A stretch of 64,000 bases of DNA from Lutraria lutraria (lineage: Eukaryota > Mollusca > Bivalvia > Venerida > Mactridae): assembly GCA_964023205.1 (NCBI GenBank), contig OZ026847.1, positions 1,920,819 through 1,984,818 on the forward strand, read 5' to 3'. Each line of letters begins with the position of its first letter. Positions within the stretch are counted from its first letter, which is position 1. Position numbers and translations under genes: made by a program. Shown piece after piece: positions 35,977 through 46,498 of the stretch. The notes beneath the pieces are model-generated. The model did no database searches. It worked only from the letters and a program-made list of their open reading frames with translations, and was not told where the DNA came from.

Positions 35977-36187
35977 TTAACTTGTTTTGTTTAAACTTTG
36001 AATATAGATAACTGAACACAGAAGTCATACTTTCCCTTAATTTGGTCTTACTTGAAAAACATACAAATATAAAAATATAACTGTAAAATCCCGATTCACA
36101 AAATGGCTTATGACGCAAAATTCTAATAATCTGTAAAAATTAGTAGTTCATATGTCCTCAAATGGCTCTCACAACATGAACATCTAA

Positions 36188-36575
36188 GGCCGGTTCGATT
36201 GGACTCTCGTAAGAAGAGAATACGCAAGCAGGAAGAACTTAGAAGAGAAACCCAATCAAACGCAATCGCGGCCGAAATGTCTGCATCCCAATAATCTTTG
36301 AATCATATGGATAAACTATTGAACACGCTGACATTGTGAACAATGTATTTTTTATTGTTAGTTGAAACAATAGTTTTTTTTAAAAAAGGCAATTGCAAAC
36401 AGTAGTGTTTGTTTGGTCATGCTGTATGATCATGTGATTAATATCTCGTCCACCTCTTCTACCCATCGGGTGGAATAGATAGAGGAGCTTCTAAAATTAG
36501 AAGACGATTAATCGAACAGTTCGGAAGAGCTCTGCCTCTTCTGATAGCTCTTCCAATTGACCAATCGAACTGGCC
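36188..36575. mobile_element. 388-bp MITE with short TIRs
   Basis: It starts GGCCGGTTCGATTGGAC and ends CCAATCGAACTGGCC. The interior is rich in GAAGAG/CTCTTC purine-pyrimidine tracts that also pair across the element. No clear target duplication; superfamily unassigned. Confidence 0.6.
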
Positions 36576-37600
36576 TCCTCTCTCTCATCGACAGTGCATA
36601 GTATCGGATTACTCATTTTGGGAATATTCCCCCATTCCTGCACAAGGGCCTACTTCAGATCATGGAGATTGTCAGGGGCTGCTGGTTGACTCTGAATAGA
36701 AATGAACTCAATTGTGCAGTTGTACTTGAATTGTTGTACGCTATTGTGAAAAGATTAATTTTGTTCTTGCAGTAAAGATATCGTTATCCTAATACATTCC
36801 TATTTACTTATAGGTGTCTTAATAGTTCTAATCTTAATTAATTTCAACTTATTATTTCATATATAAACACCTCCATGTAAAATTTGAGATGCGTTATTTA
36901 CCTTAAACCATGGAAAGAAGAGTTTTAATTGGATGATTGGTCAGTAAAATTAACGAAACAAATTGTTGTGCTTGACCTCAGAGAATACTTGTAGATATAA
37001 TAATGTAATCGTATGAAGGAAACCATTTTTCAACTCGTGTGAGAAAGCACTGCACTGACCAATTTCACTCATAATCGCGTTAAATGTATGTTTGTCATCG
37101 GCCACAAAAGATTATTGGTATTGTTGATCAACTGTTATTGTAATGTCAAGTTTTATTTTGGCATATCAGTTAAATATTTGTGTAGAAGGTCTCTTTAATT
37201 TTGCAATATAAGTATTACATGTCAACTTTCAGACTAGAATATCAAGTCATTAATAGATGCAGAAAGACAATTTTTTCGGATAACAATGTCAATTTAAAAA
37301 AACGAAAGTATAAATTTTGAAGTATATAAGAAGTCACTCTTCATTGTTGACATCTTTGATAAACATGAACAAAAATAGGAAGAAAACATCATTTATTATG
37401 TTCATTCTTTGTTTTTCTAGACTAAATAAAAAGTCGGGAGTCCATGATAAAATATACATATTCACCCCATGGACGGTTTTGCCGCAAAAAGTGTGGTCTC
37501 ATTTGATAGAAAGTGGGATACTAGGCCAAAAATTCCTCTCTTGAAACGTTCAGTAAAAAAACACAGGCTCCAAAAGCCTTCGGTCGTGATCAACAACCCA
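36576..37600. other. Non-coding
   Basis: Nothing recognised. Confidence 0.4.
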
Positions 37601-37625
37601 TTCACGTAAGCGTAGTAAGTATATA

Positions 37626-38660
37626 CAGTAGAAACTCCCTAATCCGAACTCCCTTCGGACTGACCAAAAAGTTCGGATTAGAGAGGATTTCGGATTAGAT
37701 AGGTTTTGTCCATATAGAGTTTGTAGGGAAGATTACTTCATCTGTTGTATGCCATTGTTGGTATGTAAGTACAACTGTAGTTCCTGTTCTTTTATTGTCG
37801 GCAGTTGTGCATTGTTCTTGTTTTATGCAGAACAAATAATACAATTTTATTGTTCATTAGATGTATTTTATTACAATTACATGTATATTATAATAAGGCT
37901 ATAATTAATAAATGTTTGTATGGGGAAAACTCATCCCTCAAGAGACTGGTAAACATTGACTGTAAAAATACACTGTGTACACAAATGAGCACATGTGAAC
38001 GAGCGTCTGAAGGTTAAACCAAATTGAAACACAAGACTTGATCAAATTTCGACCTTTTAATCGAAAATTTAAGAAACCATATACAACGACTTACGATATT
38101 AAAGTGAAAAGATGCACAATAAAAAGTCTAGAACTGCATTAAATGATTAATCAAGCAATAATAACTCAAAAATCAAATATTTTTATTGGTGAACTTGGTA
38201 CAGACATGAAGTTTGTGACGAAAACATTACACATAATAATTCAATTTTGATTTGCCATCATGTTGTTCACACTTCCGATTGCCTGGGGTCATCAGTTTGC
38301 AATAACCTATGATTTTACCGCATGTTTTCACATTTCACAAACATGTTTCCTGACTTGTCAAACTATCTTACCTTAAAATGTCAATAATAAAGGCAAGTAC
38401 GAACTGATTTCATTGTGAAAAAGTGTTTAAAAGACTACAAATGCAGTTGTTTTCAGTATTGAGAGGTCAAAGTAAGTTGTATTCTTTTGTTTACGATAGA
38501 TTCATTTACAATCTGACACCTTCCACGTACTCTACGGAAATGCTAACAGTAAATCCCTGAGGCTAATTAGGGAACCTATTGTTGATCAAATAAACAGTAT
38601 GACATGTTGTATATCTTTTTGCATAAATTTCGGATTAAGCATAAATATCGGATTGAGGAG
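37626..38660. mobile_element. Pogo-like remnant between 27-bp direct repeats
   Basis: The left end CAGTAGAAACTCCCTAATCC follows TA, as in pogo-type transposons, and GTTCGGATTAGAGAGGATTT repeats the motif inside. The right side ends TATCGGATTGAGGAG, a truncated TIR. A 27-bp sequence (TTCACGTAAGCGTAGTAAGT plus ATATACA) stands at both 37601-37627 and 38661-38687. This is far too long for a pogo TA duplication, so the right end was probably rebuilt by a repair or duplication event. No transposase frame remains. Confidence 0.55.
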
Positions 38661-38687
38661 TTCACGTAAGCGTAGTAAGTATATACA

Positions 38688-39429
38688 TGTATTAGGTTAG
38701 GACACTTTATTGAATACCGACTATCAAAATCATGCCTAATATGGGTAGATATTCATCTATAAGAGTGATTACTTAGTATATCAACTCCTAAGAACATTAA
38801 GACGATAGTAGGCTGATTTATTTGACGTCAGTTAATGAAAACGACGCACTAAAGTACGAGGCAATACGGATTTTATACGCAACTGTACCGGTTTTCGGAC
38901 ATTGAAATTATCCGAAAATAAAAAACTTATTTATTTTGTTAAAACTGGTCAGATTTTGGCCTATTTAATTTTTTATGTATGTTATCACATACATGATCGT
39001 TTTATAACAAAATAAATTCTGTACCATTTAGTCCTACCCCATCTTTTAATTTGACTGGTCTAGTTAGGCTACAATTTATCAGATGGAAATGTCCAGGTGA
39101 CAGAGGGTGGAAGAAACACAATCATCTTTTGTTGATTTTAACTGAACTTCATCCCAATGTACAGAGCTGTAAAACTTCACAAAATGTGGTTGCAAAAGTG
39201 GATGTCGTGGTAGATAATTTATAAATGCAGTCGATTTGGTATGGCCTATACATGTACTTCTATATGAAACAGCAGTTTTGATAAATACCTTCACGTGTCA
39301 GTCTCATAACAAATAAAGCAATAAAAAAAGCAAATAGAAAATAATAGAAACACAATAAAAAGGCAGGAGAGCTTCAGAAAGCTGAAAAGGGATATTTGAT
39401 AGCAATTTGGAAGAGAGGAGATAAAAAAC
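38688..39429. other. Non-coding
   Basis: No exon or RNA recognised. Confidence 0.4.
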
Positions 39430-39935
39430 CACATAACTTCACATTTAAAATCGTTTTACTTGCACTTATAATTAAGGCATGAATATCAAATTTTATTTTC
39501 CGCTTTTAAATGTTTATTTCATTAAATATCTACATAAATTGATAGAGTGATAGGTATTTTCAGAGAGGCACTATAAATACCGTAAATTGACCGGTTTGAC
39601 GTCAAAAACGACGTCATTTCCATCGTTTTGTTCCAACTTTATTCGCAATATTAAACCGTTCACAACTTTTTAACACATTTCTATCAATTTCAAACACAAA
39701 TACAGTCTAGTCCTTTTTTAATGATTAATATTACCATGGAGTGAAATAAGCAATATTGAAATAACCATGGCGGCCATTTTGAAAAATATGGCGGCCATTT
39801 TGAAAAATTTAAGTGGCTAACGTGCTTTTTTCAAAGAGTTGGCCTTGCTGAACATTCATGCCAAATTTGGTGCTTGTATCATAAAGTGAAAGATTCTTTC
39901 AGTTATCGGCCCAGCTAATACAGGATATCAAGCTA
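39430..39935 (-). repeat. Dispersed repeats B and C, joined inverted copies
   Basis: 39430-39647 is the reverse complement of family B (13012-13240). 39765-39935 is the reverse complement of family C (31931-32105), including doubled ATGGCGGCCATTTT. The adjacency suggests B and C are parts of one longer element, the other two copies being fragments. Confidence 0.65.
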
Positions 39936-40120
39936 AGAGATTTTCAAAATAAACTCAATACAAAACTTATTGTTACAAAAACATTCCTGCATAGAATAAA
40001 TATAGGAGAAAATGATAATTGTTCATACTGCAATATTGAGTCTGAAACTATTCAACACATTTTTTTAATTGTAAAATAATAAAACGTTTTGTAAACTTAG
40101 TATTTGGTTTAAAGACAAAT
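39936..40120 (+). pseudogene. LINE ORF2 C-terminal fragment
   Basis: The forward frame reads as the Cys-rich tail found after the reverse transcriptase in many non-LTR retrotransposons: KTFLHRINIGENDNCSYC, then ESETIQHIF, a C-x2-C...H pattern. One missing base in the T run near 40063 breaks the frame; the expected final Cys is still readable just beyond. Truncated at its 5' side by the dispersed repeat and at its 3' side by mariner-like sequence. Confidence 0.6.
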
Positions 40121-40121
40121 G

Positions 40122-40330
40122 TACGAGGGTTGTCCATTAAGTATGTACACTTTTCTCATAACTCCGAAGTCCTTTAGGATAACTGAATGAAACTTAGCAT
40201 AGACAAACTACTATTCATATTCTAGTTCGTGGTTTTGCAATTTTAGACGATGTTCCGCTTTGAAGTGCACATAATAATGTTTCCATGACAACCAGAAGCG
40301 CTATGTGTCGCACGAGTCATTGGAATAGTA
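40122..40330 (+). mobile_element. Mariner-like 5' end inserted in the LINE fragment
   Basis: TA followed by CGAGGGTTGTCCATTAAGT and ACTTTTCTCATAACTCCGAA, as in the shorter fragment at 11206. It interrupts the LINE-derived frame exactly at a TA, the target of mariner elements. The opposite terminus is not present. Confidence 0.5.
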
Positions 40331-40652
40331 TGTGTTGAGGGCCACATTGTAAAAAAGTATTGTTTCATTTCATTATTGTTAATGTTTCATTGTCTTCATG
40401 TGTAACCTTCTGTAAATAAAGTTATTATCATTACAATCGGTGAATTTTTGACTACATAAAATACTTTTATAAAACTCTATGTCTCTAGAATTTTAAAGGA
40501 CTGACTGGAATGGAGATTAATATCAGTGTATAAAAGTCATGAGATTCTTGATGAAATTAGTATTCATTTTGTTTTTCCCTTTTATATTCGTTTGTACCGT
40601 TTTAGTGATGCAAAACCGTTTCTGGCCATATATCATGTGCTTAGTATATATC
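40331..40652. other. Left flank of the retrotransposon array
   Basis: Non-coding. TGTAAATAAAGTTATTATCA near 40411 looks like a LINE 3' tail. The six bases before the first LTR are TATATC; the matching target duplication would lie beyond the window. Confidence 0.4.
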
Positions 40653-40964
40653 TGTAACGAATTTGCGTTTATGCTCCATGTATTCATGGTCCATTCGTTA
40701 CTCCTTTCATCCCATATTTCATTCATTACTCCTTTCATTCGTTGTCATATTCATTACTCCTTTCATGTTTACTCTTTTATGCATTGCTCCATCGTATGAA
40801 GGAGCACAGGAGCTACTGTAGTCTCCTTTTGGGAGCACTATTTGCTATACATACTCTTGTTGTTGTCATCATATCTGAGATACGTATATTCGGTGGAAAT
40901 AAATAGTCACGTTTTGAGTTATTGTGTGTTGTTCCTCGTTCTGTAAAATCCTCATTGCGTTTCA
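40653..40964 (+). repeat. LTR 1 (312 bp)
   Basis: Starts TGTAACGAATTTGCG and ends GCGTTTCA, the TG...CA rule. It has three spaced copies of TTACTCCTTTCAT in the presumed U3, and AATAAA at 40898-40903 as polyadenylation signal. It differs from LTR 2 by three substitutions and a missing CTC-type triplet, about 1% divergence. Confidence 0.9.
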
Positions 40965-40965
40965 T

Positions 40966-40984
40966 TGGTGGCAGCGGTGGGATT
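40966..40984 (+). promoter_or_regulatory. Primer binding site, tRNA-Leu
   Basis: TGGTGGCAGCGGTGGGATT begins one base after the LTR. From memory, its complement equals the 3' end of an animal tRNA-Leu (AAG/TAG type) with CCA. The same site follows each LTR (46815, 52792 and 58770). Confidence 0.8.
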
Positions 40985-41054
40985 ATTTGCACATTATCTA
41001 ATGAGATAAGCGAATCCTTGATATTTAATAATTGAGTGAATTTAATAGAACAGG

Positions 41055-42197
41055 ATGGAGAACACTTGTGAAACATCACATGGAGATTCTATTCCACATA
41101 ATTCCAGTCTTCTAAACCAAGTCATTAATGACTCGGGGATTGGTCAAACGTTCTTTCCACCAGGTTTTGAAAGTGAAGCTACAGTAAGTACGCCATTGTC
41201 TCTTGGAATTAATCCAGTGGAGCATGGTGGTACTGAAACGGCTCCAGCTAAGGCTGTTAGCGTACGGAGTCATACATGGAAATATTTTGTACTTTTCTGG
41301 ATATTAGTGATACTCCTCGCAGTTATTGTTGAATTTGCCATGGACAAATTTAACCACATCAGAGAATTAGCTTGGGATAGAATTGAAGAGTACAGCTTCA
41401 TGGCTTGGGTAAATATTATCATTCTTGCAGCGTTTTTGCTGTCTCTTTGTCTGAAGTTGAATATGGATAAAGCAGTGCAGAATACTCATTCTCCAATACC
41501 TCAGGACGGCACACCTAACAGTACTGTAAAATTATTGGATCCTACTCGTGGACGCACGAGTCCCGTCAGTCGCGACTTTCCATGTCGGCGAACATTCAAC
41601 GGTCATGCATTTGATACTTGGCATGATTTTCGGAGGTATTTTGATAATCTGGCTTTGCTAAATCGCTGGTCAGTAGAATATAAACGGAGAACACTACTTT
41701 GTAGTCTAAGGGGTCAAGCTGAATCGTTCGTTTACGGCTTACCGCCGAGTATTCAGAATGATTGGAACTTGCCAATTACAAAACTTGAAGACAGGTTTGG
41801 AATTGCCAATATGAAGGACAGCTATATCGCGGATGCAAAGCTTCGTAGAATACAGAAAAATGAGTCATTTCGAGAATTTGGCCAAGCTCTCGAAGACTTA
41901 TTTCGGAAAGCATACCCAGAGAATTCAGAATTTGTACAGGAGCAGGCGTTTACCGCGTTTTTGGATAACTGCAACGAATCGGTAGATTTTCGACTGGCAG
42001 TAAAAAGAACTAAGCCAAAGACATTGCAGGAGGCTATTACTAATGCCATGCAGGAAGACTGTTTACCATTAACAGAGAGAGAAAGAAGCACACATCTTAA
42101 AAATGTGTATGGTACAGGTCGTAGAGGCAGGGGCGGTTTTGGGAGAAAGTTTCCGCAAAGACCTCTATCCAATGACTCAGAACAAGATTTAAACTAG
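41055..42197 (+). CDS. gag: Gag, unit 1 (380 aa)
   Basis: First ATG after a 70-bp leader; open to TAG. Residues ~76-96 (WILVILLAVIVEF) and ~115-135 (NIIILAAFLLSLCL) are two strongly hydrophobic segments, unusual in a Gag. Residues ~180-345 form the retrotransposon capsid region (FNGHAFDTWHDFRRYFDNLA; ESFVYGLP; FREFGQALEDLFRKAYP). There is no CCHC zinc knuckle; instead the tail has a basic RGRGGFGRK stretch (357-365) that could bind RNA. Gag would package genomic RNA into particles. Its end overlaps a frameshift heptamer leading into protease. It lacks the 44-residue duplication seen in the other three units and appears undamaged. Confidence 0.9.
   Translation: MENTCETSHGDSIPHNSSLLNQVINDSGIGQTFFPPGFESEATVSTPLSLGINPVEHGGTETAPAKAVSVRSHTWKYFVLFWILVILLAVIVEFAMDKFNHIRELAWDRIEEYSFMAWVNIIILAAFLLSLCLKLNMDKAVQNTHSPIPQDGTPNSTVKLLDPTRGRTSPVSRDFPCRRTFNGHAFDTWHDFRRYFDNLALLNRWSVEYKRRTLLCSLRGQAESFVYGLPPSIQNDWNLPITKLEDRFGIANMKDSYIADAKLRRIQKNESFREFGQALEDLFRKAYPENSEFVQEQAFTAFLDNCNESVDFRLAVKRTKPKTLQEAITNAMQEDCLPLTERERSTHLKNVYGTGRRGRGGFGRKFPQRPLSNDSEQDLN
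42188..42194 (+). promoter_or_regulatory. -1 frameshift heptamer T TTA AAC
   Basis: The last two gag codons are TTA AAC, preceded by T and followed by the TAG stop. This is a canonical X XXY YYZ slippery site in the gag frame. A -1 slip enters an open frame running without a stop into the protease (DTG at 42335). AGGTC at 42215 and GACCT about 27 bases on could pair as a downstream stem. Units 2-4 carry T TTA AAT (48169-48175, 54146-54152, 60124-60130). Confidence 0.8.
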
Positions 42198-42469
42198 GTA
42201 CGTCCAACTCGGCAGGTCGCGAGGAGGATGTTCTTATTGACAAAAGACCTAACCAAACGGAGTTATGTTGTAAATTAAAGAAGGGCATGAAGATTACTAG
42301 CACTGTTGGTGGCCTGCCAGTTTCTTTGAAAGTGGACACAGGCTCAGCATCAACATTTATCACGAGTAAAGTTTTTAAGAAAATTCCATACAAATTACGC
42401 CCAGGACACGGAAGTTCATTGCAGCCAATGGAACTGTTCTTAATTGTGATGGAGAAACAACATTACTAA
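42194..42469 (+). pseudogene. Retropepsin N-terminal part, unit 1
   Basis: This is the frame entered by the -1 shift. The aspartic protease active site VDTGSAS is at 42332 on, followed by TFITSKVFKKIPYKL. The frame then fails: the family-like flap sequence (AANGT, NCDGETTLL) continues in the next frame from about 42420. The same break is in all four units, so it is ancestral to the array or marks a second recoding site. Confidence 0.7.
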
Positions 42470-43533
42470 TGGAGTTCGACGGAGTGGAATTGTACGTTCC
42501 CGTAATTGTTGGCGGGGTTACTGAGAACTTGTTAGGTCATGACTTCTTGCAGCATTTTCAGTGTCCCTTAGATATGGAACATCGGAAGATATACATTGGA
42601 AAAGGAGGCAAAGAAAATACATACTTGAAACCAAGAAGGAGTCGTTTGACTCGAGTAGCTGCTGCAAAGACTATAGTGGTACCCGCTAAGAGTGAATGTC
42701 TAATTCCAGCAAAGTTTAAGGATAAACCATTGAGTGGAGATGGAATTTTAATGGTTCTTGCACGTTGTTTAGTTAATGCAGGACAGTCTATTTTCTATGC
42801 AATGCTCTTAAATCCTGGAATTGAGGATATTAAAATTCCCAACGGTACTGTGATTGCTCTGTTTGAACATGTGAGACATGTCTATGAATCTCTAATTCAG
42901 TCTGTCATATTCGATAAGGCACGTCAGAAGACATTTTGCCACCACATCTTAATGAAGTATTGCAACAGAGCTCGGAGAGTCTTGAATCTAAAGATAAATT
43001 GGAAGTTCAGGGATTTATTGTATCGAAAACAGGAGGCATTTGCTGGTCCTGGAGAGATTGGACGTTGCAATTTAGGCAAACATCGTATAGTACTGACTGA
43101 CGACACTCCAGTGAAAGATTCCCCGAGGAGGATTCCGATTTACAAGAGAGATGTCTTGGAGGAGCAAGTCAAGAAGCTGGAGGAGCAAGCTTTAATTGGG
43201 AAGTCTGATAGCCCGTACTCCGCTCAAATTGTGTTAGTTAAGAAGAAAGATGATACCTGGAGAATGTGTGTAGACTATGGAAAATTGAATGAAAAGACGG
43301 TTATAGATGCTTATCCCCTCCCTAGGATCGAGGATAACTTGGATTCACTATCTGGAGCATACCCATTTTCCACTCTTGATTGTAACATGGCATATCACCA
43401 GATTGAACTGGAAGAAAACGACAAGATTAAAACAGCTTTTGCTACTCCTACAGGCGGATTATACCACTATGTGACCATGCCATTTGGGTTATGCGCTTGC
43501 GACATTTCAGAGAATTGCAGAGAAAGCGCTTGA
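42469..43533 (+). pseudogene. Protease C-terminus and first half of RT, unit 1
   Basis: The frame holds NLLGHDFL (retropepsin C-terminal motif) near residue 25, a linker, then reverse transcriptase from about residue 215: SPYSAQIVLVKKKDDTWRMC, VDYGKLNEKT, and the first catalytic Asp in FSTLDCNMAYHQI. After MPFGLC a 5-bp deletion near 43487 (relative to units 2-4, which keep NAPATFQ) throws it out of frame. Its earlier part is better preserved than in units 2-4, which have extra indels here. Confidence 0.85.
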
Positions 43534-43939
43534 AGGACTACAGTGGAAAATTGCAGTGTTATATCTGGATGATATCATTGTATTCAGTCATGACTTTGAC
43601 TCACATATCAGAGATCTGGAAGTGGTATTAGACAGAATGATCAATGCTGGACTGAAATTGAAACCATCTAAGTGTAAATTCTTTAGAGAAGAAACCAATT
43701 TCCTAGGTCACGTTATATCCAAGAACGGAGTAAAACCAGATCCAAGTAAAATTGAGGTTGTCAAAAATCTTACACATCCAACTCGTTTGAAAGATTTGCG
43801 TGGTTTTCTAGGACTCACATCATACTACAGGAAATTTATCGAAAATTATTCAGAAATTGCAAAGCTTTTGTACTTTCTTACTAGGACAAATGTCAATGGA
43901 TGTGGAATACCGAGTGTGAAACAGCCTTTTATGAGCTGA
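43484..43939 (+). pseudogene. RT catalytic half (YLDD), unit 1
   Basis: Continues RT after the 5-bp deletion: TFQRIAEKALEGL, catalytic YLDD at 43562-43573, KPSKCKFF, FLGHVISKNGV and the connection LRGFLGLTSYYRKFI. It ends by frameshift around 43900, before the expected ECETAF sequence; a TAG follows in the proper frame near 43933. These breaks are shared with units 2-4. Confidence 0.85.
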
Positions 43940-43952
43940 AGTAGAAACTCAC

Positions 43953-44276
43953 TTGTGCTCCTATACTTGCTTACATGGAGGTGAGTTTGTCCTTAACTGT
44001 GATGCTAGCTCATCGTCCATTGGAGCGGTCCTTTCGCAGGAGCAAAATGGCTCCGAAAGGGTGATAGCGTATGCTAGTCGAACATTGAGTGCAACAGAAC
44101 GCATTTATTGTGTGACAAAGCTCGAAATGCTTGCAGTGGAATTCTTCACAAAGCATTTTAAGCATTACTTACTCGGAAGACATTTTACAGTGAGGTCAGA
44201 TCATGGTTCTTTACGGTGGTTGAGCCGTTTCAAAGAACCAGATGGTCAGATACAAGGATGGCTGGAACAATTATAA
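43953..44276 (+). pseudogene. RNase H domain, unit 1
   Basis: Catalytic positions are visible: Asp in LNCDASSSSIGAVLS, Glu in TKLEMLAVEF, Asp in VRSDHGSLRWL. The frame ends WLEQL-stop, where two extra bases separate it from SQFNFEL, which continues in the integrase frame. RNase H degrades the RNA strand during reverse transcription. Confidence 0.85.
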
Positions 44277-45676
44277 GTCAATTCAACTTTGAACTAGTCC
44301 ACAATCCTGGTATTAAGCATAGAAACGCTGACTTTTTGTCAAGAGTTGCCCAAGGTGATCAGACATTATGTAGGCAGTGCAAATTGCCTATTACACATAA
44401 TCAAGTCAGAGAAGGAGCTTTATCGGAAGGAGCCACGAAGGAGGCGGTCGACGCAATGATCATAGGATCTTTGTTAGAGGAGCAGTCTGACAATGACGAA
44501 GAGGAGCAAGAAGAGCATGTACCATTACAACACTACAGGAGACACCCACCACGTGTGCGTAGGAAAAGAGGGCGTAAATTAAATAAACCGGAACCAGCTA
44601 AACAAAAACTGGAACCGAATAATGAATTAACAAGAGAACGATTACAAGAATATCAAGAAGAGTATCAAGATTTAGGTTATATACGAAAATTGAAACTTGA
44701 CAATGTCAGTAAACCAGTGTGGTCAACAATTTCGGATAAGGGTAAAGACGTGAAGTTTTGGGTTTCTAGATGGGATTTATTAGCGATACGCAGTAGTTTG
44801 TTATGCATTAAATGGGAATGTTCAGAGAAAGACATCAGATGGAGAGTCTGTGTCCCAAAGAAGGTGATACCATTTGTCATGTGGTACATTCATGATGCTC
44901 ACGTGTCTGGTTACATGGGTATCAAGAAATCATTTGACAAAGCAAAACAATGTCCATTTTACTGGAATAGCATGAGTCGCACTGCAGCAAGTTATGTCCG
45001 TTCCTGTGAACTGTGTGGTGAGGCAAATAACCCTCCATGTTCAAAGAGACATTTCTTACAGCCATACACAGTTGGACATCGTTTTGAAAGAATTGCTATG
45101 AATATTGCTGGTCCGTTCCCTAGGTCAGAAAATGGTAATGCCTACATTCTAGTCATAGGTAACTATTTTACTAAATTTGTCGAGATTTTTCCATTGAGTG
45201 ACATGACCGCCATTACTCTAGCAGAATGTGTAGTAAGGGGTTGGATCAAACGATACGGCTGTCCCAGAGAGATACACTCTGATCAGGGACGTCAGTTTGA
45301 AAGTGTGGTGTTTCAAGAAGTATGTAAATTATTAGAAATAAGCAAAACTCGGACGACTCCTTTACATGCAAGATCAGATGGTTTTGTAGAACGGATGAAT
45401 AGAACTATTCAAAATATTTTGTCAAAGTTAGTTCAGTCAAACCAAAAGGATTGGGATAAATATTTACGTTTTATTGTGATGGCATGTAACTCCATTCCAC
45501 AGGAAAGTACTGGTTTTACGCCATCTCGACTTATGTACGGGGAAGAAATAACTATGCCTATTGATCTATTGTCTGACAATTTCTCAACTCATGAGCAGGA
45601 GCCTGAGCAGTTAATGACGGAGTATGCGGGTGGTTTACAAAATACATTGAAGGAGCCTTGGTTCAAGAAAATCTAA
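44216..45676 (+). pseudogene. Integrase core, unit 1 (inactive-looking)
   Basis: 486-codon open frame. Its first ~20 codons are out-of-frame RNase H; the RNase H to integrase linker starts at SQFNFELVHNPG. Next is an acidic then basic linker (DEEEQEEH; RVRRKRGRK, 94-121). The zinc-binding HHCC region (226-267) keeps H226, C264 and C267, but has GYMG where GHLG is usual. The catalytic core reads MNIAGP (N296), HSDQG (D356) and FVERMN (E392): spacing is D-x35-E, yet the first Asp is Asn. So strand transfer should fail even without frameshifts. The C-terminal part continues in another frame at 45658. Confidence 0.9.
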
Positions 45677-45996
45677 AGACAGCTTCACTACGCCAAAAGA
45701 AACAGTACGATACTCGTGTTAAAGCTTTTCACTTTAACAACGGTGATTCAGTATGGAGAAATAAAAAACAAGCAGTACCTGGAATGAAAACAAAAATACA
45801 ACGTCACTGGACAGGACCTTGGAAAATAACACAGAAATTGTGTGATGTATTGTTTAGAATTCAGAATGCTCCTAATTTACCTTCTGTTATCATTCATGGG
45901 GATAATTTAAAACCATATTTTGGCGGAAAGACAGTAAATGTAGAAATTGAGAAAGTTCAACAAAATACACAAGACCCGTCACTCAGTTACATTTAG
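45658..45996 (+). pseudogene. Integrase C-terminal GPY/F-like module, unit 1
   Basis: RQKKQYDTRV, GDSVWRNKK and RHWTGPWKITQKL mark the GPY/F module at the end of Ty3/gypsy integrases. It is separated from the core by a one-base loss near 45655, present in all units. It would contribute DNA binding and target choice. Confidence 0.8.
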
Positions 45997-46498
45997 ATCC
46001 TGGTGCAGGAAATCTACCAGATTACAGTTTTTCCGGAGTAGATCATTTTTTGCGGAATGCCAATGTAGATATAGTGGACACAATTTAAGTGATACTGAAT
46101 CAAATAACAAACGTGATAATTTGACTTTATTAAATCGTGTGGTGACGAACAATCTGAGTACAAAAATAGAGTTTGTGTCCTATATCAATGACTGGTTCAC
46201 CAACGTAATTTTCAAGCCAAGAACTGGTTGTCATATCAAGAAGAAATCTTGGTCTGCAGCAATATCAGGGAGATATTTTGACTTTCGTATTGAACTAAGT
46301 AAGTTCAAGACAATGTATTATTGAGAAACATTTATCTGAAGAACAGTTGATCATTACTTACTTGGTAAGATGACTTTCATGCATTATAGGTATGCGACAA
46401 ATATTTTGATACTTTCACGTTTTCTTTAGTTTTGGTTATTTTATGTTGTTGGTGTTATATTGAACAGTGGAAGTTCAATGTCATAAAGAAGGGGATAG
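45997..46498 (+). other. 3' internal region and polypurine tract, unit 1
   Basis: A 125-codon frame (45947-46324) is preserved unchanged in every unit but shows no domain, signal peptide or membrane segment, so I do not call it an env. The polypurine tract AAAGAAGGGGATAG (46485-46498) sits directly before LTR 2 and would prime plus-strand synthesis. Confidence 0.6.

Noticed and set aside
40813..41079. 88-codon minus-strand frame across each LTR/PBS
   Set aside because: Antisense to LTR, PBS and gag start; conserved only because the DNA is duplicated.
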